A stretch of DNA of 64,000 nucleotides from Aphrocallistes beatrix (GCA_963281255.1 OY725506.1:1221001-1285000), one strand, 5' to 3'; shown: positions 1 to 11,794, counted from the stretch's first letter. Made by a program: numbers and translations. The notes: generated by a model not told the origin, from the letters alone.

Positions 1-854
1 ACCAGTCGCACCCCCCAGCACCCCTCATCACCAACGAGACCACCGAGTCGCTGGAGGAAATGATCAGACGGAGAGTGAGGGACGAGTTGTGGGATGACCC
101 GGTGCGCCGAGAGAAACCGTCGGAGAAGAGCTACAACCGGCAGACAGGGGCCCGGCGCTCTGACAGGGAGCAAGTGGAGGGGGAGGCCAGGAAGGGGCTG
201 GCAGAAGTGTACGAGGAGGAGTACCAGCGACGGGCGGACCCTGGGGCTGCTGTCCAGAGGGGAGAGGAGAAAGGAATGGAGGAAGAGATCAAGAAAATGA
301 TGAAGGATCTGTTCTCTAAACTGGACGCTCTCTCCAATTTCAGATACACGCCGAGTCCGTACAAGCATGAACCTATCGTGATAACCAACACACCAGCTGT
401 CAGCGTGGAGGAGGTGTTGCCTTCCGCGATGAGTGAAGCGATGCGAATGGCGCCAGAAGAGATAGTGCCGCCTTCCAGACACGCACCTGCCTCGGAGATA
501 GAGCGGACCAAGGAGGACAAGAAGCGGTCTAGGCGTCAGAAGAAACGCGCCCTGTCTCGTAGCATGGTGCTGCGAGCTCAGAAGCTAGTCAACCGCAGCA
601 ATCCCGGCCTAGGGAATACGTACAGCAAGCGCAAGCTGATGGATGCACTGAGAGATGCGAAGCAGATGCAGGGACAGAGAGATAAACTGCTGAGCGATGA
701 GAAGGGGAAGGGGGGCAAGAGCTTCAGGAGCTCCAAGGCCTTCTTCGCTCAGTTAGAAAGCCAGGCCAAGAGTGCAGGGAAGAGTGATAAATCAGATAAG
801 AGGGATAGGAGGAAGAAGGAATTGATGAGAATGCATAGTTTAAAGTTTTCATGA
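1..854 (+). CDS. MPHOSPH10: U3 small nucleolar RNP protein MPP10, C-terminal part (partial gene)
   Basis: MPP10 is a core part of the SSU processome. It binds IMP3/IMP4 with U3 snoRNA in the nucleolus for 18S rRNA processing. The reading frame is already open at base 3 and stays open to the stop at 852-854, so the start and N-terminal half lie outside the window. Family features seen: a block around the first in-frame ATG (base 60) with ESLEEMIRRRVRDELWDD, then an EKP motif, then LAEVYEEEYQRR, then a KMMKDLFSKLDALSNFRYTP block that is the best known MPP10 signature. After this come an acidic/basic linker (APEEI), a DKKRSRRQKKR basic stretch and a C-terminal SSKAFFAQL motif. The tail is Lys/Arg/Ser-rich, as in other nucleolar proteins. 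Whether an intron acceptor lies at bases 4-5 cannot be decided. Family assignment is firm. Confidence 0.88.
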   Translation, partial: QSHPPAPLITNETTESLEEMIRRRVRDELWDDPVRREKPSEKSYNRQTGARRSDREQVEGEARKGLAEVYEEEYQRRADPGAAVQRGEEKGMEEEIKKMMKDLFSKLDALSNFRYTPSPYKHEPIVITNTPAVSVEEVLPSAMSEAMRMAPEEIVPPSRHAPASEIERTKEDKKRSRRQKKRALSRSMVLRAQKLVNRSNPGLGNTYSKRKLMDALRDAKQMQGQRDKLLSDEKGKGGKSFRSSKAFFAQLESQAKSAGKSDKSDKRDRRKKELMRMHSLKFS

Positions 855-1424
855 TCGTTAATGTTTTCTGTTTTGTTATCAGCGAATAGTAATTAAATCT
901 TTTCAGCCTCCAATGTTATTCTACAATTTCTACTCACGTAAGCACGGTTTCTGAACATTTCTAACATTTAAATACGTAGTTTTTGAAAGTTAATTAATCA
1001 ACTCAGTATTGGTATTGAAACAGTGTACACTAGATATTGGATATAGTGATAATGCCGGGGCAGGGAATTTTGGCCTAATTATCACTATATCCACTACTGT
1101 CTATCCAATATCTACTGTTCAACGTTTGTATTCCTAGTGTCAATTTTCAATAGACATATAGGTTTTTTAAAATTGTATTGCCTTATTGAAATCATTTGTG
1201 ACCATTAAGAACTGGTACACAGAGGTTTAGTGGTCTGATGTGATCAGTGAAGTGGTATTAATTGAGTCTACTCTATCCTGACTTCGCGGATAACTCAGTA
1301 ATTAATTGTTTTCTCATCTCTGCTCTAACGCGATTAATCAATATACTTGGCACAGTTTGATCAATTAGATTTTATTGTATCTTGCAGCAACTACAAATAT
1401 ACACTTCTTCCCTCAGATCAGAGA
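855..1424. other. Intergenic spacer between MPP10 and NUP205
   Basis: A short AT-rich spacer separates two genes on the same strand. An ATTAAA-like poly(A) hexamer lies near 891. One foldback repeat (about 1017-1124) lies here. I see no other gene. Confidence 0.6.
1017..1124. repeat. Foldback repeat related to the element at 42462-42608
   Basis: Both ends carry a TAGATATTGGATA-type motif in inverted orientation, and the inner arms (GATATAGTGATAAT / ATTATCACTATATC) pair. A GGCAGGGAATTTTGGCCTAATTATCACTATATCC-like stretch recurs at 42.5 kb, where the element is flanked by TA. A small non-coding pogo/mariner-type element is likely; this copy is eroded. Confidence 0.55.
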
Positions 1425-4400
1425 ATGGGTGAGATAGATCTTCAGTTCAATGTTATGCTGCATTCGTATTACAATTGTATCGTAATTGAATGATTAAAGT
1501 AAGATTGGGGCGGTTTTGGCAATCCGGCTGCTCCACTCTTTGCTAGTTTGTAACTTGTATCCATGGTTGATTAAGATTCAGTGAGAATTATCTGTGGCAT
1601 CTATCCACATGCAATCCTATTCTGCATTGCTATCATGAGCGTAGACCTGGAGTGGGGATGGGTAGGGCCCTTGGGGGTTTGGGCTATGGCTCATGGCAAA
1701 TTATTGGCCATGACCCTACCACCCTGTCGGTACCTATGCCTTTGTCTATTTGTCATGATTAAACTTTGATTATTGCATTTTCATTCCAACTTGAAACATG
1801 TTGCACCTCAGATATATGTGAGTATTTATTTTTAGATTTCACCAACGCATTCTGGTCTCCTTTCAAGGAGCTCCTCTCCACCGTGGAGTACACCATCTAC
1901 CACAAGCGAGTGGATCTGGTGCACGAGTACCAGAACTTGCTGAAGCAGCACAAGACTAATTTCACCAGACTCTTGAAGTTTCCTGTAAGTTAGACCGCGA
2001 ATCAAAATCGCACATTCCTCTCTACGTAGACTAATAATACGTGTTCTACTCAATGCTACCACGATTCAGCTATTTAATTGCCAAAATATTAAGCGATGAA
2101 TTGAACTGAAGTATTCGCAATTCTTAGAAGTAGCAGCTGGTAGGGTTGAGTATGGTTGATTATTCTGCTCTAATCAGAACAGAATTTCGGGATTAACAGA
2201 GTTTACATTGCATATTTGCATAGATTCAAAAGATACATTCAAATGCTTACCTATCATAATATGAAAATAAACCCTCAATAAAATATTGAGCAAAACATAC
2301 GTCGTTATTACAGTTCATTAGTTTATTCATTCTATAATTGCATAAATTAGTAAGATTTCTTCAGAGTTCGTTTATAGCAATCTTTCATAAAATATCCTCG
2401 CTAATCAACACTGAGCATTCTGTCTGCTGGCATCGTGTCATATATATTATCTATAAGGATTATTTTCTTGTGATTTATCAGAAAGTATCAGCTACCAGTT
2501 ATTATTGCTTAATTTTATATTCAGCATAATATCTACTCAGTACATGATTGAGGATTCAGATATTACTACAGTTGTGAGCAGTCAAATTAATCTATAATTG
2601 TATTCAGCTTTACTTAATCGAATACATTCCTATATCTATAGCCGCGCAATGCTAAGGATCGCGCAGAGCTAAACAGAGGTCCCAAAGAGGGGACTGTTCT
2701 CTCAGCTAACACCCCTCCCAAGAAACTCCCCCTGTCCCTGGTGCAGGAGGTGACCCTCCTCTCTGACGTGCTGGACCTGAACGAGTTCAGCTCCTTGGAG
2801 CTGCTGCTGGTGGGGCAGGACCAGACCAGCAGGTACGCGGGCTGGAGTCGGGGACTGGTGGCCACTGTGCTCTACCACGACGGGAGGAGGTCCCTGCTCA
2901 CTGCCCTCAAGACGGTGCTGCAAGCTAAGCAGGGTTCGTATTGATAAGTACAGAATGGAGGATTTTAATTAGGATGTGACGGGAATAAATGTATGGCTCC
3001 TATCTCCTCTTCCTAATACTAGCGTAAAATAAAACGACTTGACGGGATACTGTATATACTCGAATAGCCCCATTTACTCCTGAAGGAAAATTAATATTTC
3101 AGATATAAGCCAGTTTTCAATTAACATTACGGCACGAGTGAATCAAGAAATGGTAAAACTTCAGCTTAGTTGACTGCAGATTCTATGCCCAAAAGTGGTC
3201 AAAAGGTTGCTCATGTTATATACCTCTAAAATTGCTCAGTCCTTAACCCTCGCCTGGCTAGGTCTCAAAAGTATAAATAGAGAAAACCCCACTTTCATTT
3301 TCACTTTCAGTTCACTTTCAATGTACTTTCATTTTCACTTTCAACATTCCTAGCCAGCCGCGGGTTAAGCGAAATATCAAATATTTTTTCAGTAATTTAT
3401 TTTCAAATTTTGAGTAATTCATTGATAATTCATGAATTAGTCAACTTAGGGTAAAAGGGAAAAATTACTATTAATATTTTTTCTAACAGGTACAAAACAA
3501 ATTTAGCACCCTCTTTGGGGGGGCGATTGTTCGAGTATCTACGGCAATTATTAATCAATGCATTCCCATTGCCTAGGTCAGTCCTGGTCCATCCTCCTCC
3601 CAGAGGAAGTGAATAGATTCACACAGGAGTACATCGCTATGTTGCTTGACAACGGTCTGGTGAAGCAAATATTCGATTTACTTCGCGGGATAGACGTACA
3701 GAACGAACTGTCCCGGCTGGAGCGAGGGGGTGGGGTAGGGGACCAGAAACACAGGGCGCTCCTCAGCTCCCTCATACACGACCAGAGACAGATCCTGTCC
3801 GACTGTCTCCTCACCCTTTCCTGTCAAGAACCGCTGAACAAGGTCAGCTGTCTGGAACTGCTGCGCTATCTGAGAGAAGTCCCACAGGTGCTGGGGGATG
3901 GAACCCTGGACCCGGTCTCCCTCTCTCTCTTATTCAGCTTCATCGCTAGCTTGGATGTAGGGCACCTGCTAGAGAAGGAAACAGGTTAGTGCATACTGTG
4001 AAATGATTTGTAGATACTGAATCATCGGAATATCATTAAAACTTATGCTTAATAATCAGTATTCACGTTTCCACCTGCTAGCATGGATGTCTTATTAAGC
4101 TTGACTGCATTGCAATTGTGAAGAATTATCCAAAATTTCAGTCAAGCGGTCTCTATTTTGGTTTATTTTATTTTTAGAACACTTTGTATAATTTAACAAT
4201 CTCTTGATTTAGTAGCAAAATATTCTGTACTTCAATAGCGTGGTGACACCTCAACACGAAATGTTGTTTACAGTGTATATCAGTAGACAACTCATTAATT
4301 CTGAATTCTCGCAATGTCACTGCAATGATTTGCCAGCAGTTTGGCTTATCTGCTTTTGCTCACAACCTAATTGTGTCTATTTATAGAGTCAGTCTATCAG

Positions 4401-4787
4401 CACAGCACATCGCAATACATATTTTTCACTAAATCTGAACTTTGTTATACGTATACCCATTCAACCAACAAACCAACTCGAATAACAATCAAACTTCTAA
4501 TACTATTAGCGTGGAATCACTTATGCAATACGAACATAGAGTGACTATATTTTTCAAAAGATTTGTTAATCGGAAATATTGTTAGATCCAAAAACGTTAT
4601 CCACAATATTTATATTGATTAATTTGGTTATGTATTCATATGAGGTCCGATGGGATAATTAATTAATGGAAAGTATGCTTAGTACTCCCTTCAAACCCAT
4701 TTTGAATGTTGGATTTGTTTAACTCTCCCGCTATATATCTATCTATATCTATATCTATCTATCTATCTATATATCTATATCTATATA

Positions 4788-4850
<63 letters not shown>

Positions 4851-7800
4851 GTATATAGTATATTTTCTCACAACATTAATAATCACTAATATCAGATGGT
4901 AACATAGTTTTGATTAATATTCATTTTAACATTTAGATGAAAACATATGTTGAATATGGCACTATTATGTGCACGTTGATCAGGTATGCATAATACTGCA
5001 AATGTGTGGGATGCATACTCATGGTTATTTATTTGCAATAAAAAAGGTCATGAAAGATTCATGTTAAATTTATAGTGTGAAATTCTTGAATCTAGATGTC
5101 AGTGTTGAGATGAGGTAACAGCGTAGCATAGGGTAGGGCATTAGGATCGCACGATCATTGATCGTTCAGTTACGATCGCGATCCTATTTTGACGATCGAA
5201 TAAAGATCGACGATCTTTTTTATCCCTATCATTTTTGGAAATTTTTATTGTCTTCTCTCCTCACCATCATTAATTTATCTATTTTTCTATGCTTGTACCA
5301 ATTTGAGCCTTCTCCCGGCACTAAAAGACTCGACAGTATTGAAATTCCACATTTTACGTATTCTGAAAGCTAAGTTTGATTAGTATTTATAGTTCCAATA
5401 AAATTATGTAAAAACTATCAGAAATTTCTAGGGTATATGGTTACTTTGTAGGGATTTCGAGTACTGTCTCGAGTTCAATTTTTAATGTATAGTATTTTTT
5501 ACAGGTAATGCAGAAATGGTCCGACTTTTCGAAAAAGGAAATAGTTCGAATTGCAGATTTAGGAAATAGTTCGACTTTTTATCATTAGGATTAATTGTGG
5601 TTTTTATGTGAACTATTTCCTTTTTTGGAAAGTCGAACTTTTTCCGTTTGTTTTTTTTTGCGAACTATTTCTACCATACCTTTTTTACACACCTAAATAT
5701 TGTCACAAGAATACATTTAGATTGACTAGGTAAATGTTCCCAAGATTTACACGTACAGTAAAACCTCGTTAATACGAACACATATTTTATCCCTTACGGA
5801 GGAAAATGCATGTAAATCACTTCGGGGGTTTTAATTAATACGAATTCCGGATAGTACGAACAAATTCCGACCGTTCCCTGGTTTTCGTATTAACGAGATT
5901 CTACTGTATATCCAACAGCATATGATTCTATTACTAGAGCGGTGGAGCTCAATTTTAGTTTCAACCAAGGTTGAAACCGATTGAACCGAATACGAATACT
6001 GATAATATTCAGTTAGTTCAACCGAATGCGAATACTGATATTCGGTTCTCAACCGAATATTGAACTATTCGGTTGCAAACTTGGTTTCAACCTATCCATC
6101 TATCTATTATCTGGCATGTTAATGCTGTGCGTTAGCAGTGGCCAGAGCGTTTGTGATGCCCGGGCCTGCTTCCATGGTCCAAGAAAAATTTTATGTGTCT
6201 TTGCTTGTTCAACATTCGAAAATTCGAAAGCTTAGCCAGGAGCACAAGGCTGACGCCCGGGCCCAGGCCCGGGTTGTCCGGGTCTGGCTACGTCACTGTG
6301 CGTTAGTAACTAAGTTAGCATGAACGTTGTTTCTGAAACTTTCTATTTCAAGCGTCCAATAACTCCTATACTTAACTAATGTAGTTTGTATATTTAGTAT
6401 TTTTTACTTGATGCTATCAGTGATCTGGGATTTACTTCATCCACACTGGTGTTATGAAACATTGACAGAATCACAAGCCTGAGTCACATTTATTAAGTTC
6501 TAATTTTGTCCTAAACAACTTTCCTATTTGGGTAGTTTGTATTGGGAATAAATACATTTGTATCTAAATAATAACAACAACTAGTGAATTAAAATGTTCT
6601 GTTTTGTCTTTATAGTTAAACTTGCAATTCATATTTGTATTGGAACCTAGCTTGCAATGGAAGATTAATTTAAGTATCACTTTTTAACTTCATATTTGCT
6701 TCAAAAAAATTGATTGTTTTAACCGTATTTTATATGAATATACACTTTATTATTTGAGGTTTTCCTAACAAATTTCTACATGTTTGACACATCCAAATGC
6801 TAATTTGTATTTCATGTATGACTGCTTAGTGACTACCTTTACCACGCATTTATTAATCGTTTTATTGTGGATAATTTATAGTTATTTTCATGATGGTTGC
6901 AGGATGTGCCCAGTTCTATTATTAGCAACTGGACCAATCACTTCTTTCCATTACACAGCCTATCTTGCTACAGTATTGTGGCTACTTACTGAGTCGGAAT
7001 TACATAATTATTACATGAAGATGCGAACTAAATTTTCTGTTTAGTCTCTTCCAAATTGATTTATAATCAGATTCTACTGAACTTTAGCAGTCAATGTCTA
7101 ATTTTAGAACTCCTGAGTATAACAACTATTCGCATTATGATATGTTGTTCGAATGTTTTCTACGAAATATTGATATTTTTCTAGAATTGTGTAATTAATA
7201 CATATGTATTATTTCTAATCATTCATAAACATTATTCGGTGAATTTGTGTACTGTGTATGTACTCGGATAATAGCATATGTAATATCATATTAGCTTGTC
7301 ACAGTGTTACGATGCATCAATTTAGGAGACGAGCTGACACTGAATGAGTACTTCCCTGTCCTCTCAGACCCCACCTTCATCCCGGACATCACCGAGGAGC
7401 TGAAGAAGGAAGCTGAGTGGAAATACAAGGAACTCAAAGCGTGTGTCCTATTCACCTGGGCTCAGCTGCTCAGGATTTGTGCTCCGGCTTCACCGTTCAG
7501 TGGTAAGAGCTAGGACGGAGAATTGGAGACTTGTTTTGATTAGAAATGTGGAATTTGTATTAATTAGTATTGAAATTCCGCATTTCTGATCAAAATTATA
7601 CATATTTTCTGATCAAAATATAGTCTCGGATAATTGCATGTCATGACGGAAATTTTCTCGATAGCTAGATTCATTCAATTCTATGTTTGCTTACTGTGTG
7701 TTGGCAGGCTTTAGAGTAGAAATCTGAACTATACAATATAATGTACACTATTCCCACACCCCTAGATAGGTCCCTAAAGCTCCTTAAGTTCTGTGTCCGA

Positions 7801-9047
7801 GTATGCGATGTTTTATTCTATCGATTCAACTAATGTATTACTGTACTAAATACTGGCATTACACTATGCCTTATTTCTAGTCCTAATTATTTATTTATTT
7901 TATTTAATTGCAAATTACGAATAGTTCAAGGTCTTACATTGTGCTATATGATTAATTATTCGCTAGCACTACTGATGTGGACTAACAGAGCTTTCTAGAA
8001 CATTGCTGTGGTTATTGAGTTCTCCGAATAGAAATACTGCTGATAAATCCTCTCTGCTTGCTGTGCTTGAATCTAGATTCAATTTAAACTAAAAGTAGCA
8101 TTTGGTAATTAAACAATATATCCGATAATCTCACTCATACAAACCGTTCAAACTATGGAATGCAATGACTATGCAATCAAGCATATTTATTTGATAATTT
8201 TATTATCAAATTAATATCATTTTGATTCAGTGTCCTGTTTCTACATAAGCAGTGAAATTTTGCTGATTTTCAAGCTGTTTAACTGAGTTCGTATTAGTTA
8301 CAGATACCTTCGCATATATTTAACAGTGAAAATGTCCTTCTACGTCTGCTATTGCACTATGGTGATCATATATCAATGTAGAGCTGCAAGAGGTGGAGAG
8401 TGATGAGCAGCTGACAGACACAGCCATCAATCTCGGACTATTCAGGTTCCTAACCAACGGCGTAATTGGTTCCGATGGATTCCACAACGAAGAGCTCTAC
8501 CTCAGAAAGCTACACCAGCTAATATCTTCCTTCATTGTCAACATGCCCCTCAAGGCAAGTCTATTCTATTGTCCAGAACACGGATAGTGTTCCTACTATA
8601 CTTAATCTACCGCTTTCATTTCTTTCATTATACTTCGCATTTTCATCGTTTAAGGTTAAAATATTAGAAGATATAACATCTTATTTAATTTTCATTATGC
8701 GATGGGGATTGAAATTCAAAATACGTTATTGTATGAGTTATTCTAAATTCAATTCGAATACGTCTTTTTCCATTTATAACGATTGTTTTCAGATCAAGGA
8801 AATGTCGACACGCACTGAAGAGATTCTCCGATTTTACCAGTCCAAGCTCTCTCCTACTCGGGAAGAAGACGCAGACAACATCTCACGGGATTACCAGGAG
8901 TTCCTGCTCACGATCGGGGCTCTCTACGGGCTAGATCCTCTCTCTCTCGAGCTTTCTCGCGACTACTGGCAGGTGGCTACTGCCTCTCATGTCAGTACTG
9001 TGGATAGTCTAGCTCTCTCAAACTACAGCAGACCTTCTGCGAAGCAG
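1425..9047 (+). CDS. NUP205: Nuclear pore scaffold protein NUP205, N-terminal ~486 codons (3' part not found)
   Basis: NUP205 is a large alpha-solenoid of the inner ring of the nuclear pore complex. Exons read by splice sites and phase: 1836-1984, 2642-2933, 3577-3984, 7326-7502, 8382-8554, 8793-9047. All junctions keep one frame. A tentative first coding exon 1425-1428 (ATG plus one base before GTGAGA) fits the phase and would give [15 protein letters not shown]. Matches to the family, in order: FWSPFKELL start; [55 protein letters not shown]; a [10 protein letters not shown]...DQKHR block; [27 protein letters not shown]; and [17 protein letters not shown]. The usual length is about 2000 residues, so roughly three quarters is missing. 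The exon ending at 9047 closes with a good GTTAGT donor, so the gene should continue. The start exon is an inference; the six main exons are well supported. Confidence 0.87.
3247..3364. mobile_element. piggyBac-like MITE with TTAA target duplication
   Basis: The element lies in a NUP205 intron. Its left end CCCTCGCCTGGCTAGG and right end CCTAGCCAGCCGCGGG are inverted repeats (14 of 16 match), and TTAA flanks it exactly on both sides (3243-3246 and 3365-3368). TTAA duplication and a CCC start are typical of piggyBac-type elements. The interior is tandem CTTTCA-TTTTCA motifs without coding capacity. Confidence 0.72.
4739..4855. repeat. Compound (ATCT)n / (TA)n microsatellite
   Basis: Imperfect TATC/ATCT units grade into more than 30 uninterrupted TA dinucleotides within a NUP205 intron. 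Confidence 0.95.
5756..5906. mobile_element. pogo/Tigger-like MITE
   Basis: Terminal inverted repeats: CAGTAAAACCTCGTTAATAC at the left, and the complement of CAGTAGAATCTCGTTAATAC at the right, each flanked by TA. CAGT ends, TA target sites and an AACCTCGTTAA motif are typical of pogo/Tigger elements. About 150 bp, non-coding. Confidence 0.7.
8555..8556 (+). other. Non-canonical GC splice donor (NUP205)
   Basis: The exon ends CTC AAG and the intron starts GCAAGT. The acceptor is TTTTCAG at 8792. Only this choice joins ...MPLK to IKEM... in the frame and family alignment. AAG|GCAAGT is the known optimal context for GC-AG introns. Confidence 0.75.
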
Positions 9048-9623
9048 GTTAGTTCCTATTCTGGGAGTTGATTGTTAATAATTCTAATATCTCAGAAAGT
9101 GCCACAATAGATCGTAGCACTCAGAAATGTAGCAACTAAGAATTCCTTACAGGTATTATAATACTAGTACTCGTCTTAACAATATTAAATATGGAGTATG
9201 TTATATAACGTATTGAGACATCGTTAGTTGCACGCTTAATAATTCATCATATTTTATTAAATTCTCTACAAATCAACAGCTTCTAAAGTCTGATGTATAT
9301 TTTATTCACTTGCACGACTCTACTCTGCGTTTATTACAGCAATACAATTGACATCTGTGAAGTTCTTATTAGAACATTTTTATTTTTTTCTGACATATTC
9401 TAATGTGATTTAAATAAGTTATTTTATTTATGGCTAAATCGTATCTTATATACTATATTAATAATATATAATCGGAACGAATGTTATCCGGCAAGTTTAA
9501 TGCGTACTTTCAGTTAATATAATACATGAAATGTCAGTTGACAGCAATTAATTGTAAAGCTTAAATTATACAAAGTTTGAAAGTTTGAAGAAGCACGTAT
9601 CTTCAGCTACTCTATTTGTAATT
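9048..9623. other. AT-rich stretch between NUP205 exon and kinase K1
   Basis: I see no exon continuing NUP205 and no repeat. It includes the start of the next NUP205 intron and the presumed 3' UTR of K1 on the other strand. Confidence 0.5.
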
Positions 9624-10589
9624 TTAACTAGTAGACATCCATGGGTGTTCTAGGACTTGTTCGAGAGTGAGTCTCTCTGTAGGATCTGCTCTCAGTAATC
9701 GAGAGATCAGATCTTTCGCTTCAGGAGAGATGTCTTTCCAAATGTCGTCATCGAACTTGTACCTTGCACTCTGGATGTTATTGAACATGGTGTGACTGAC
9801 AGATCTCCTGTGTATCTCCGAGAAGAAGGGGGGAGTGCTGGATAGCATGCAGTAGAGTATGACGCCTAGTGCCCATATGTCACACCTCCGGTCGTACGGT
9901 TTGGATAGTTCTGCTGGGTCCAGTTGGTAGTTGTATCTGTTGTCTTTACACAGAACTTCTGGAGCTACGTAGAACGGAGTGTATTCTGGACGAGTGGGAC
10001 GAGAACTCTCCTCACAAGATGTCCCGAAGTCACACAGTTTGACACACAACTCTTTACCTCCCTCTCTTTCTGAAATCAGAATGTTTTCAGGTTTCAGGTC
10101 TCTGTGTATAATCCCATGTTTGTGTACTGTGTGCAGACCTGATACGATCTGTTTCATGATAGGGACAGCTGTCTCTTCTTTGACACCTCTGTTGTCTCTT
10201 ATGTGAGTGAAGAGGCTTCCTTTCTGTAGCTCCATGACCACGTAGAAGTACTTGGTTCCTGCTTTAGCATCTGGATGATGGCCAGCACATGTGAAGACGT
10301 CAATGATCGGGACGACATATTCTGATTCCTGACATTTTGTGTGGAATGTTATTTCATTCTTTCCCCTTTTGTTGTGTTTTAGTATTTTCAATGCATATAA
10401 GCTGCCTGTTTCTTTACTTTTGCATTTGAATACCTCTCCTGAGACTCCCTTCCCTAAGGGTGAATCGAAAATCAGCTCGTATTCCTCTCTGATGTCAAAT
10501 TCCTTTATGGTGTATATGCCGTTATTCTCCTTCTTGAAACTAAATGATGATGGGCTCATAATTCTAACGATTGATTTTACTTTATCCAT
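9624..10589 (-). CDS. Kinase K1: minimal MAPKAPK5-like Ser/Thr kinase, single exon
   Basis: A protein kinase of the MAPK-activated type (closest in motif order to MAPKAPK5/MAPKAPK2), 321 residues. Catalytic parts seen: glycine loop LGKGVSGEV, ATP lysine in YALK (Lys68), alphaC Glu79, HRDLKPEN (162-169), DFG (187-189), YVAPE, CDIWALGV, HPWM at the end. An extra loop before PYDRRCD matches the MAPKAPK5 insert. The MAPK-phosphorylated activation-loop Thr of MAPKAPKs is Arg200. Nothing follows the kinase fold, so the autoinhibitory/NES/NLS tail is absent. An upstream in-frame ATG at 10625 is rejected because it would lie before the expected start of transcription given the TATA box at 10638-10646; the ATG at 10589 also aligns with that of K2. 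There is no intron. The core is about 99% identical to K2. It may act in stress signalling; the substrate is unknown. Confidence 0.87.
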   Translation of the reverse strand: MDKVKSIVRIMSPSSFSFKKENNGIYTIKEFDIREEYELIFDSPLGKGVSGEVFKCKSKETGSLYALKILKHNKRGKNEITFHTKCQESEYVVPIIDVFTCAGHHPDAKAGTKYFYVVMELQKGSLFTHIRDNRGVKEETAVPIMKQIVSGLHTVHKHGIIHRDLKPENILISEREGGKELCVKLCDFGTSCEESSRPTRPEYTPFYVAPEVLCKDNRYNYQLDPAELSKPYDRRCDIWALGVILYCMLSSTPPFFSEIHRRSVSHTMFNNIQSARYKFDDDIWKDISPEAKDLISRLLRADPTERLTLEQVLEHPWMSTS

Positions 10590-10637
10590 TAAATGTATTA
10601 TTTTCACTGATATATAATATTCCATATCAACTTGTAG

Positions 10638-10646
10638 TATTTATAG
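10638..10646 (-). promoter_or_regulatory. TATA box of kinase K1
   Basis: CTATAAATA on the minus strand, 49-57 bp upstream of the chosen ATG. The same box sits at similar spacing upstream of all six kinases. Confidence 0.7.
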
Positions 10647-11286
10647 ATTTACATTGTCAGCCTTACATTGCATTACTTACTCTGCTGTGTTTTATCTGGC
10701 TACTTAAAACTCTAAAAATACTACCACTTTCATTCCTAATTAAATGAAACTGTCGATCTTGTTAGGGAGTTTTAATAGCCAAAGATCCATCTAAATATAG
10801 ATTTACAGTGATAAAAATTTTTCTACTTTTGTTAGTTTGAATAAATTATCTGAATTGCATCGAACAGAGTGCTGATTGCATCTAGAATTTCAGTATCCGA
10901 TTTATATTGCCAGTTTGGAATCTGATTATTTTTCCCCGATACGCAGAGATTAAGTAGACAAGGATTTAACACAAATATTTAAACGTCTAACAATTTTAAC
11001 GTCGCTCACTCTCTTTTGTGAAATTTGTGACGAAAATATTCTTAAATCTATTATACGTATACTCAAAGCCTTGAATACTAGGATCCAGCATCTGTATACA
11101 AAACGGAATTTTAACATTACATGTTTTTTAGGGATCACTGATATAACGGCGAGATTTTTAAATGCCTTGATTTTGCTTTCTCGACCAGATTTGATTTCTA
11201 TCGACCGAAATAACTTTTACATCAATCCATAGGATTAGTATTATCGGCGGCCGGCATAACTAAATTTTTAGTATATTATTCCTATA

Positions 11287-11321
11287 CAATTAGTATTGTA
11301 GCTTTGCTACAATACTAATTG
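11287..11321. repeat. Perfect hairpin, 16-bp arms
   Basis: CAATTAGTATTGTAGC, spacer TTT, then GCTACAATACTAATTG. It could be a tip of a small element; no flanking gene uses it. Confidence 0.85.
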
Positions 11322-11334
11322 GTACAGTCTTCGT

Positions 11335-11467
11335 TTTATTTTTAGATTTATTTATTGTTTAAATTTCATTTTATTTTTAGATTTATTTATTGTTTAAATT
11401 TCATTTTATTTTTAGATTTATTTATTGCTTAAATTTCATTTTGTTTTTAGATTTATTTATTGTTTAA
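11335..11467. repeat. 35-bp tandem repeat, about four units
   Basis: The unit CATTTTATTTTTAGATTTAT plus TTATTGTTTAAATTT recurs about four times with few changes. A single further copy lies at about 11808, after the transposase fragment, suggesting an insertion into a pre-existing array. Confidence 0.8.
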
Positions 11468-11518
11468 AGCTATTTAGTTGTGTTTCTTTATTCTGATTAA
11501 GACAAAACTGCGACAGGA

Positions 11519-11794
11519 TTAAGATTGGGACAACTTTTCATAAAAAGTCTGATATTTTTTATGAAAAGTTGTCCGAAAAAGTCTGAGTATCGCTGCATCG
11601 AAGCTTTTCGTCTCTAAGTACTTCTCAACTGCGAATGCTCTCATTTCGACAGTCCACAGAGAGTTTTTCTTGGACATAGCCAGTAGTACTTGAAATGTTA
11701 AAACGGTATTAAAGTTGAAACAAAAGTTGCAGTGTGGGTGGTCCAAAATATGTACGGGTACACTTTTTTTTGGACCACCCTGTATTATGGTCAC
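11519..11794 (-). pseudogene. Mariner-type transposase HTH fragment (DUF4817-like)
   Basis: The minus-strand frame reads MSKKNSLWTVEMRAFAVEKY then LETKSFDAAILRLFRTTF. This resembles the N-terminal helix-turn-helix (DUF4817 type: T.E...AVE.Y....S...A...FR..F) found in mariner-related transposases. The outer end reads TACAGGGTGGTCCAAAA, a typical mariner-like terminus, at about 11767-11783. No catalytic DD(E/D) region follows, so this is a dead fragment or the end of an internally deleted element. The HTH match is from motif memory, not a search. Confidence 0.6.

Larger units (their letters stand above)
3985..7325 (+). other. 3.3 kb NUP205 intron filled with repeats
   Basis: Long AT-rich intron bounded by a GTTAGT donor and a TTTAG acceptor. 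It holds a long TA/ATCT microsatellite (about 4739-4855), a GATC-rich cluster (5145-5215), an inverted repeat (5521-5638), a pogo-like MITE (5756-5906) and a GGTTGAAACC/AACCGAATA repeat (5941-6090). No convincing exon is seen inside. Confidence 0.75.

Noticed and set aside
131..520. 129-codon open frame on the minus strand opposite MPP10
   Set aside because: A shadow of a real coding exon; no domain and no splice or promoter context.
10590..10625. Upstream in-frame ATG of K1 (adds 12 residues)
   Set aside because: It lies only 13-21 bp from the TATA box, before the expected transcription start, and has no counterpart in K2.
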